DNA from: an uncultured Prevotellaceae bacterium
GTDB taxonomy: Bacteria > Bacteroidota > Bacteroidia > Bacteroidales > Bacteroidaceae
Direction of reading: 5' to 3'
NCBI GenBank assembly: GCA_946415695.1
Contig: CAMKTM010000050.1
Coordinates: forward strand, 1-13,066
DNA length: 13,066 bases
Below are positions 1 through 5,693 of the stretch, one piece after another; the stretch's first letter is position 1; every line of letters begins with the position of its first letter. The notes under the pieces are model-generated. The model was given only the letters and a program-made list of their open reading frames with translations. It was not told the origin of the DNA and did no database searches. The translations under genes and the position numbers were made by a program.

Positions 1-52
1 AACGGGCTTTACTCAGCAGCAAAGCAGTCAGGCCGAATTTACCGGACACTAA
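1..52 (+). CDS. possible 3' end of a truncated rightward gene
   Basis: Reading from base 2 gives 16 codons (TGFTQQQSSQAEFTGH) and then a TAA stop at 50-52. Composition drops sharply to A/T right after that stop, which is what the end of a coding region often looks like. I do not recognise the peptide. A second open frame from base 1 ends at 58-60 and cannot be excluded, and the piece is too short to prove coding. If real, the gene converges on the leftward cohesin-like gene. Confidence 0.25.
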   Translation, partial: TGFTQQQSSQAEFTGH

Positions 53-77
53 TATTTTAATTTTAATTTTTTTTCTT

Positions 78-149
78 CTAAGGAGAAAAGGAGTCAAGGA
101 GGTTCGCTGCAAGGCAGCGATAAAACTCCTATACTCCCAGACTCCTTAG
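78..149. repeat. nested inverted repeats in the 53-267 intergenic region
   Basis: CTAAGGAG at 78-85 is the exact reverse complement of CTCCTTAG at 142-149. Inside lie further complementary pieces (GGAGT / ACTCC) and a perfect small hairpin CGCTGC-aag-GCAGCG at 105-119, so the transcript could fold into a branched structure. It is not followed by a T-run on the plus strand, so it is not a clear terminator. The function is unknown: it could be a 3' UTR structure or a small repetitive element. The rest of 53-267 holds the terminator at 161-197, a small hairpin GAGTG-tga-CACTC at 208-220, and the array at 236-263. Confidence 0.45.
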
Positions 150-150
150 A

Positions 151-197
151 AAATAAAAGAAGCCCCGTAAACAGGATTCGTTTCTGTTCGCGGGGCT
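151..197 (-). terminator. rho-independent terminator for the leftward dockerin/cohesin pair
   Basis: The stem AGCCCCG (161-167) pairs with CGGGGCT (191-197) and is extended by AACAG (170-174) with CTGTT (184-188). Read on the minus strand, the hairpin is followed by a T-rich stretch (complement of the A-rich 151-160). It lies about 70 nt beyond the stop of the leftward gene at 268. On the plus strand the tail is only weakly T-rich, so any bidirectional activity would be minor. Confidence 0.75.
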
Positions 198-235
198 ACT
201 ATTTTCAGAGTGTGACACTCAGGCGCCAAGCGACG

Positions 236-263
236 CAATCATCAATCCTCAATCTTCAATCCA
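236..263. repeat. heptamer array, four CAATCNN units
   Basis: Four tandem 7-bp units (CAATCAT, CAATCCT, CAATCTT, CAATCCA) end five bases from the stop codon of the leftward gene at 268. The period matches arrays at other gene junctions in this window, although the unit sequence differs. Read on the other strand the core is GATTG, close to the GATTAG core seen elsewhere. Confidence 0.7.
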
Positions 264-267
264 TTCC

Positions 268-903
268 TCACTTAATCACGACCTTTCTGCCATTTTGGAT
301 GTTGACACCTTTCGTGGGCTTGCTCATGCGCTGGCCGGCGAGATTATAGCATTCACCATTTGACGATTTACCATTTTCCATTTGCGGGCTGCTAATGCCT
401 GTTGCGGGAATAACGGTGATGTTGAATGTCACATCCTCTGGGGTGGCGGTCTGTGTGCCATCCGCATTGGAGAAGGCGATGCGCTTCAGCTGCGCCGTGC
501 CATTCTTTGCCGTTGCTGCGGCATGAAGGGTGATGGTGAGCACAGGACCGCTGTTGCCATCAAGCACCTTTTCGCTGGTACCGCTGTTGGCACCGAACAG
601 CAGGCTGTTGTCGTCTGTTGTCGTCAACTGCAAGTCAAAGAAGGAGCCTTTCTTGTTCTTTGGCACGCGGTCACACCAGTCCCAGGCGTAGTCCTCCAGC
701 TCATCGTCCCATGCCACGCTGATACCGCTGGGCAGGTAGAGGCGGAAGTCAAACGCCGCCACGTCCATGTCGTTCTCAATACCCACCGTCAGTTCGGCGT
801 CTTCGCCTGCCTTGATTGTCACATCGCTGGCAGTCATCTTGTTTTCTGCCATCATCGTACTGCAAGCCATCGCTACCAGCACACTCATAATTGTCTTTCT
901 CAT
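268..903 (-). CDS. secreted protein with cohesin-like domain and C-terminal sorting-type tail
   Basis: This encodes 211 residues. Residues 1-19 look like a signal peptide (basic MRK, hydrophobic core, small residues before the likely cleavage site). Residues about 24-164 resemble the beta-sandwich of cohesin/carbohydrate-binding-like modules: a start of the type 'VTIKAGEDAELTVGIEN', then 'FDFRLYLPSGI', and a late strand 'VLTITLHAAAT'. The end (residues 186-211: YNLAGQR, then GVNIQNGRKVVIK) is the short basic-ended tail common in Prevotella secreted proteins and may be a type IX secretion or surface-anchoring signal. It lies 72 bp downstream of the dockerin protease, on the same strand, with no promoter recognised in the gap, so the two are probably co-transcribed. 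The ATG at 901-903 is a natural start because the signal peptide follows directly. The inferred role is surface partner of the dockerin protease. Assignment to a true cohesin family is by eye only, and another immunoglobulin-like fold is possible. Confidence 0.75.
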   Translation of the reverse strand: MRKTIMSVLVAMACSTMMAENKMTASDVTIKAGEDAELTVGIENDMDVAAFDFRLYLPSGISVAWDDELEDYAWDWCDRVPKNKKGSFFDLQLTTTDDNSLLFGANSGTSEKVLDGNSGPVLTITLHAAATAKNGTAQLKRIAFSNADGTQTATPEDVTFNITVIPATGISSPQMENGKSSNGECYNLAGQRMSKPTKGVNIQNGRKVVIK

Positions 904-931
904 TTTGCTTGTAATTTGTTTATTGAAATTC

Positions 932-963
932 TTTTAACTCTTTAACTTTTTAACCTTTTAACT
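932..963. repeat. octamer array between protease and cohesin-like gene
   Basis: Four tandem 8-bp units (TTTTAACT, CTTTAACT, TTTTAACC, TTTTAACT) fill most of the 72-bp gap between the two leftward genes. Read on the transcribed strand this is an A/G-rich leader beginning 28 bases upstream of the ATG at 901-903. It is the only array in the window with an 8-bp rather than 7-bp period. Confidence 0.65.
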
Positions 964-975
964 TCTTCACCTTCT

Positions 976-3900
976 CTACTGTTTTCCCGCCATGATGCTA
1001 TAGACGGTCATCACGTCGCCGCTGTTCACCAGCCCGTCGCCGTTCACGTCGCCAGCCGTCTGAGGAAGCATACTCTTGCCAGCCATGATGCTATAGATGG
1101 TCATTACGTCACCGCTGTTCACCAGCCCATCGCCGTTGATGTCGCCGCGAACATCATCTGTCGGAATGGCAGAGACGGTGTTGCTGATGCCATATTCCTT
1201 CAGGTTTGTGCCTTGCAGCTTATAATAATAGAAGTATGTTTCGCCTGGTGTGACAGCAACGTCGGTGTAACTCTCGGCATCCACGTCGATGACGTAGGGG
1301 TTGATGCGCAGGGTGTCGCGCTCAATGATTTCGCGCTTCATCCAGTCGTCGGTCTCATCGTCCCAAATCTTGTTGCCGAACTCGTCAAGCACTTCCTCGT
1401 AGCGCACGCGCTCGGTGTAGCGGTAGATGTTGTAGCCCATCGCATCTTGAATGTCGTCGGCACCGCTCTTGTTCCACGAGAGTTTGACACAGCCGGCACC
1501 GCCTTCGGCCATGAAGCCTGTTGACATACTGCTGGCAGCCTGTATGTTCACGTTGAAGCGTGTCTTTTCGTAGGGACACTCGAAGTATTCGTTGTCCTCG
1601 CCGCCCCAGACGTAGATGCGGTTCACGCCGTCGCTCTGTGTGCGTTTGGTAATGGTGACGTAGGCCGTGTAGATGGTGCCGTCCTCGTTCCAAGCGCCGT
1701 CCTCGTTGACAGCATTCTGCGTGTAAGGCTCGCGCACACCGAAAGCAATGTTGGGAACAACAGCCTTGTTCATCGGGCGATTGTAATAGACTTGGAACTT
1801 ATGGCGACCTACGCCGAGCGGCAGCATGTTTTCATACTCGTCCTGTGCGTCCTTGCCATTCACGCAGACTTTCCACACGATGCCGTGAGCTTCGTGGACA
1901 GGTTCGGTAAGCATGTTGCTGAGGTCTACAGTTCCATAAGTTGGTTGTATGGAATACTTATAGATATTGTTTTCAAGTTCTCTAATATGAGGCCGAACAA
2001 TATCTTCTCGTGCAGTTCCAAGATACGAAGGGGCTTGGGATGTTTCTTTTATATATTCATCTGATTGACAATCTATCCATATTTCCATTTCTTGGCTTTG
2101 AGTGTTATCAGAATAACCTATACCATAACTGTTAATATAGTTGGAACTCTTCAGGTCAGACCAGCTTGGTTGAATGGAAATACCTCTAATGTTGTTGATA
2201 AAATTGTTAAAATCGCTTTTTGATATGTCTCTAAGGTCTGCTTGAAGATTATCAACAATATTGCATTGATGACATTCTGGGAAATCAAACCATGTATAAA
2301 TATTTCTCACAACACAGTTCTCCATTATTAACCTTAAGTCAAAATCATTCATGCAATAAACATTTTCATAGATGGCATATTTTATAGGATTGTTTGCTTT
2401 GATACCTTTCCATGTCGTTTTGCTTGTAAATATGATAGGTAGCTCTGGAGTTCCTTCAGCAATCAGTGTTCCTGATGCAGACAAGCCAGCCTCGGAGTTA
2501 AAAACTATTGTTGTACCAGGCTCGATGGTTAAAGTAACACCCTCTGGAACTGCTATACTATTCGTAACTAAGTACGATTTACTTGCAACAAGCGTCATAT
2601 CTTTGGATATTACCCCACCAATTTTCGTCATATTATCCACGGTGATTACAAAGTCATGTTCCATTGCCTTCTCCGTATTGTCACAAGTGGCAGTTAGTTT
2701 CAGGCTTATATGCCGTCCGTCTGTCACATTTCCTTTGGTCTTGAAGATAATGGGATTCTCGCTGACAGCTTTGCCGTATGCAGAGAGGTTGCAGCCAAAG
2801 TCCACATCGTTCTGCATGATGGTGACAATGGATGCATCCTCATATTCGCCGACTTCTAAGTGAAGCTTGATGTTCTTGGCCTCTCCGAAGACTGTGCGGA
2901 GAACGGGGTAAAGTTTAATTGTCTCGCCTGCATCTATGTGTCCGTCACTCTCGGTGTGGTTCTCACCCTCCACTAGCTCTTGGCGGTCGTCGAACTGCAA
3001 GCCAAGTACCTCAAGTTCTGCCGGACGGTCTGTCAAGTTATAAGCGGCGAGGAAATCATCTGTGTGGAGCAGGTCACCCCAAAGAATCTCCTGTGTGTCA
3101 TACTCCTTTACCATCTTCAAGGCAGAGACAGCACCTGCCACAAGCGGAGCAGCCATTGAAGTACCGCTATACTGCTTATAGCCTCCACCAGGTACTGTGC
3201 TAAGGATGCTTACGCCTGGTGCCTTCATCTCGTAGTTAAGTCCTTCGTCGCCGTAAGGGTCACTAACTGTAGAAAAGTTAGGACCGTCGCAATCATAATT
3301 ACTGAATTTTGCCAAAGCACCTAACTGGTTAGTTGCCTGCACACCTAAAACAAAAGAGTAAGCAGCAGGAAAAGCTGGACCATTCAAAACTGGGTCACAT
3401 TTTGGGTCAATTGCAGATCCGTCATTACCTGCCGCTGCCACGATAACACAAGACTGATAGGCTCGTTCCAATGCTTGTCGCAATGCCTTTGAGTTGGTGT
3501 ATGTGCCGAGACTCATGTTGATGACATCAGCGCCGTGTTGTGCCGCATAGTCTATACCTCTTATTATAGTAGCCATGTCGCCCGAGCCATCGCTCTGCAT
3601 CACGGCAACAGGCATGATGAGGGCAAGCGGGTTGGCACCGATGATGCCTATGCTGTTGTCGCAAGCAGCGGCGATGCCTGCCACATGCGTGCCGTGGCTG
3701 TTGAAGTCGCGCACATCGCTTGTCTCGTTGATAAAGTCGTAACCCGCGATGCAGTAGTTGGCGAGATCGGGGTGTGTGGTGTCAACGCCTGTATCGAGGA
3801 TAGCAATGACAGGACGCTTGCTGTTGACAAGGGGCTTCGTCCACAGTTCGTTGATCTTCAAGGCAGGTATGCCCCACTGCAAAGTATAGGATGGGTTCTG

Positions 3901-4410
3901 TCCTGGATTGGGGGAGATTGTCTCGCCATGATCCACCTCGCCCATAATGTAGGCGCGGTAGTTAGGCTCGGCAAACTCCACCTCTTCGACCTCTTCCAAC
4001 TTTTGCACCAGTTGGCGTGTCTTCATCAGGTCAGGCTGTGCCATGCGTATACGATAGAGTTGCGAGAGGTCGTGCTCTTCGATGAAGCCACCATTGGGAG
4101 CCTTGGCGCGGCGAAGGTTGGTGCGGCGCTTCTCACCGGGCAGCACCTGTTCCATCTCCTCGATGCCGAACTCCGCAAGCACGGCATCGAGCGTCTTGTT
4201 GTCGGTGTTCTGGAACTTGCCTTTGGCACGGCGCACCTTCACGGGCGATGCGTCCTTCATCTTCACGAGAACTTCGCCGGGAACGAAGTCCATACTTGCC
4301 TGGCGAGGATTAACCATCTTATAGACTTCATCCTCGTTGTTGTTTGAAACCTGTGCCTGCGCCCAACCTATAGACAGAACGCACGCGATTAACATTGTTA
4401 GTCTTTTCAT
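976..4410 (-). CDS. secreted subtilisin-like (S8) serine protease with C-terminal type I dockerin
   Basis: This encodes 1144 residues and is predicted to be an exported endoprotease. A signal peptide spans residues 1-20. An inhibitor-I9-like propeptide (about 40-152) starts with 'FVPGEVLVKM' and ends with 'VEFAEPNY'. The S8 domain (about 175-435) has the full set: Asp206 in AILDTGVD, His239 in NSHGTHVAG, oxyanion Asn329 in AAAGND and Ser418 in YSGTSMAAP. A beta-rich region follows; residues about 611-700 (AVPEGVTLTIEPGTTIVF) resemble a right-handed beta-helix or its cap. A fibronectin-III-like module spans about 956-1084. Two dockerin repeats (1090-1110 and 1121-1141) have calcium loops DINGDGLVNSGD and DVNGDGLVNSGD. 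It lacks the basic sorting tail of its downstream neighbour, so retention at the surface may depend on the dockerin. Bases about 1930-2700 are much more A/T-rich than the rest (30-35% G+C in sampled lines against 58-60%). The ATG at 4408-4410 is followed directly by the signal peptide. The protease call is firm; substrate and docking partner are unknown. Confidence 0.95.
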   Translation of the reverse strand: MKRLTMLIACVLSIGWAQAQVSNNNEDEVYKMVNPRQASMDFVPGEVLVKMKDASPVKVRRAKGKFQNTDNKTLDAVLAEFGIEEMEQVLPGEKRRTNLRRAKAPNGGFIEEHDLSQLYRIRMAQPDLMKTRQLVQKLEEVEEVEFAEPNYRAYIMGEVDHGETISPNPGQNPSYTLQWGIPALKINELWTKPLVNSKRPVIAILDTGVDTTHPDLANYCIAGYDFINETSDVRDFNSHGTHVAGIAAACDNSIGIIGANPLALIMPVAVMQSDGSGDMATIIRGIDYAAQHGADVINMSLGTYTNSKALRQALERAYQSCVIVAAAGNDGSAIDPKCDPVLNGPAFPAAYSFVLGVQATNQLGALAKFSNYDCDGPNFSTVSDPYGDEGLNYEMKAPGVSILSTVPGGGYKQYSGTSMAAPLVAGAVSALKMVKEYDTQEILWGDLLHTDDFLAAYNLTDRPAELEVLGLQFDDRQELVEGENHTESDGHIDAGETIKLYPVLRTVFGEAKNIKLHLEVGEYEDASIVTIMQNDVDFGCNLSAYGKAVSENPIIFKTKGNVTDGRHISLKLTATCDNTEKAMEHDFVITVDNMTKIGGVISKDMTLVASKSYLVTNSIAVPEGVTLTIEPGTTIVFNSEAGLSASGTLIAEGTPELPIIFTSKTTWKGIKANNPIKYAIYENVYCMNDFDLRLIMENCVVRNIYTWFDFPECHQCNIVDNLQADLRDISKSDFNNFINNIRGISIQPSWSDLKSSNYINSYGIGYSDNTQSQEMEIWIDCQSDEYIKETSQAPSYLGTAREDIVRPHIRELENNIYKYSIQPTYGTVDLSNMLTEPVHEAHGIVWKVCVNGKDAQDEYENMLPLGVGRHKFQVYYNRPMNKAVVPNIAFGVREPYTQNAVNEDGAWNEDGTIYTAYVTITKRTQSDGVNRIYVWGGEDNEYFECPYEKTRFNVNIQAASSMSTGFMAEGGAGCVKLSWNKSGADDIQDAMGYNIYRYTERVRYEEVLDEFGNKIWDDETDDWMKREIIERDTLRINPYVIDVDAESYTDVAVTPGETYFYYYKLQGTNLKEYGISNTVSAIPTDDVRGDINGDGLVNSGDVMTIYSIMAGKSMLPQTAGDVNGDGLVNSGDVMTVYSIMAGKQ

Positions 4411-4509
4411 ACCATTATTATTTTTTCATATTAGGGATTGATTAAATGTATTATCATTGCAGGTTAGTATTCAGTTGTATATTTTTTCGATATTATTGTA
4501 AAATCGCTG

Positions 4510-4517
4510 CAAATTTA
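4510..4517 (-). promoter_or_regulatory. candidate promoter of the protease gene (-7 TAAATTTG)
   Basis: On the minus strand these bases read TAAATTTG, matching the Bacteroidota -7 consensus TAnnTTTG. No good TTG is seen 19-21 nt upstream, so the -33 side is weak. That position falls on the first GTGCCATTT copy (4540-4548), which fits control by a factor bound there. It would give a leader of roughly 90 nt. Confidence 0.45.
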
Positions 4518-4539
4518 GTCTATTTCCTCGATGAAAGAT

Positions 4540-4621
4540 GTGCCATTTGCGTGCCATTTCTGTGCCATTTGCGATGCAGAGAGGCTTGGCGTGCCATTTG
4601 TGTTGCATATTTGTGCCATTT
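4540..4621. promoter_or_regulatory. five direct copies of GTGCCATTT, candidate operator array
   Basis: Exact 9-bp copies start at 4540, 4551, 4562, 4591 and 4613. The first three are 11 bp apart, about one helical turn; the last two are 22 bp apart. All five lie in one orientation in the divergent intergenic region. The fifth copy sits between the -33 TTG and the -7 TACCTTTG of the rightward promoter, and the first overlaps the expected -33 position of the leftward one. This geometry suggests a protein binding one face of the DNA and controlling both genes. The regulator encoded at 4645-5655 is the obvious candidate. The binding itself is inferred. Confidence 0.6.
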
Positions 4622-4633
4622 TTCGTACCTTTG
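4603..4633 (+). promoter_or_regulatory. Bacteroidota-type promoter of the membrane regulator gene
   Basis: TTG at 4603-4605, a 20-nt spacer, and TACCTTTG at 4626-4633 match the Bacteroidota primary sigma consensus (TTG, 19-21 nt, TAnnTTTG). Transcription would begin around 4640, only a few bases before the ATG at 4645. This argues for a very short leader and against any start upstream of the promoter. Confidence 0.75.
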
Positions 4634-4644
4634 CATCCGGAAAC

Positions 4645-5655
4645 ATGAAAAACGTTATGCAACATGAAGAATTATGCAGAGAGGTTGAACGACAACTGCG
4701 ACGCAAACTGAAGACGCGCGGCGACTTCGACTATCTGGCGGAGCAAATCGAGAAGCGAACTGGCGAAACGCTGAGCAGCAACACGCTGATGCGGCTTTGG
4801 GGCTACAGGTCTTCGGTGACTGCGCGGCAGTCCACGCTCGACATCCTGTCGCGTTTCGTCGGATATGAAGGCTACACGCACTTCATGGCGGCAAATGAAA
4901 TCGAGGAAGAAGAGGCTGGCTCGGATACAAACGAAGATGTTCCTGCGCAAGAAGAAGAGCAGGAAGTTCCCACAACCTCAACCCCTCATCGTTTCATTTT
5001 CTCTCCATTTTATCGCTGGATTCTGTTTCCTATAGCAGTACTTGCTCTCGTGATTGGAGCAGTTTTCTTCCTTTATGAAAAGACCAAGACAAAGCCCGAG
5101 CCAATGCTCTTGACAAGCGTGTCCGAGCTACGCAACGACAGGAAGTACCTTATTCATACGCGCAACATGGAGCGAGGTTCGCTGGGCATTGAGAGTCCCG
5201 AACTTGCCACGACTTGTCCCAGGGCTATCTTTCATAGCTGCGACACGGCATCTGCCTTTGCCATACTTAAATTCGAGGACAACTTTTTCCTTTACAGCAC
5301 TGTCAGCAACCGCTTCATCAGCATCAATTCCTTCGAGAGCAACGACCCGCTCTACCAAAATCGTTGCGCTATCGACATCATCATGGAGCAGGGCTATTTT
5401 GTCTTCAATTTCTGGTTCGACAAGTCGCTGGGCAGGGTTGCTACGCTGAACGTGAACTGGAAAAACGGGGTAGTCATTTCACCATGGGGCACATACAACG
5501 GCATCTTCGACAACGGCAACCTCTTTACCATCGAAGATGCAGGTCATTTCGACCCGACTGAGGCTTTAGAAAAGCTACGAGAGAGTGCCGACAAACATCG
5601 GTACGATGTCTATCATCCCGACAGCTTAGAGTGGAGGCAAATCCTGTTTAAGTGA
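4645..5655 (+). CDS. probable membrane-spanning regulator with cytoplasmic HTH-like and extracytoplasmic beta-rich domains
   Basis: I place the start at ATG 4645-4647 (336 residues). The frame stays open upstream to 4531, but that stretch contains the promoter and the GTGCCATTT repeats. Residues about 27-80 (LAEQIEKRTGETLSSNTLMR, then LWGY...STLDILSRFVGYEGYTHF) match a pattern I know from the N-termini of Bacteroidota proteins and look like a helix-turn-helix. An acidic, Glu-rich linker follows (85-107), then one transmembrane helix at about 125-144 (WILFPIAVLALVIGAVFFLY). Residues 150-336 would be outside the membrane. They contain motifs such as NDRKYLIHTRN, NFFLYSTVSNRFISI and GIFDNGNLFTIEDAGHFDP, like the beta-trefoil-like C-terminal modules of Bacteroidota glycan-active proteins. 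The layout resembles ToxR-type one-component regulators: an outside ligand sensed, DNA bound inside. It is divergent from the secreted protease and ends in a terminator at 5661-5693. DNA binding and the ligand are inferred. Confidence 0.75.
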   Translation: MKNVMQHEELCREVERQLRRKLKTRGDFDYLAEQIEKRTGETLSSNTLMRLWGYRSSVTARQSTLDILSRFVGYEGYTHFMAANEIEEEEAGSDTNEDVPAQEEEQEVPTTSTPHRFIFSPFYRWILFPIAVLALVIGAVFFLYEKTKTKPEPMLLTSVSELRNDRKYLIHTRNMERGSLGIESPELATTCPRAIFHSCDTASAFAILKFEDNFFLYSTVSNRFISINSFESNDPLYQNRCAIDIIMEQGYFVFNFWFDKSLGRVATLNVNWKNGVVISPWGTYNGIFDNGNLFTIEDAGHFDPTEALEKLRESADKHRYDVYHPDSLEWRQILFK

Positions 5656-5660
5656 CCCTG

Positions 5661-5693
5661 ATGACAGCATGAAACAAAACGCCGTCATTTTTT
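5661..5693 (+). terminator. rho-independent terminator of the regulator gene
   Basis: ATGACAGC (5661-5668) pairs with GCCGTCAT (5681-5688), seven of eight positions plus one A-C mismatch, across a 12-nt loop. A run of six T follows at 5688-5693. It begins six bases after the stop codon of the rightward gene and overlaps the last codons of the converging TPR gene. On the minus strand no T-run follows, so it acts rightward only. Confidence 0.7.

Noticed and set aside
382..945. 187-codon open frame on the plus strand
   Set aside because: It covers the cohesin-like gene in antisense and has a Cys/His-rich low-quality translation.
3535..4347. 270-codon open frame on the plus strand
   Set aside because: It is antisense to the protease propeptide and catalytic domain, where the minus-strand motifs are unambiguous.
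4531..4644. N-terminal extension of the regulator from ATG 4531
   Set aside because: The extension is encoded by the GTGCCATTT repeats and the promoter. The consensus -7 element at 4626-4633 lies inside it, so the start at 4645 is preferred.
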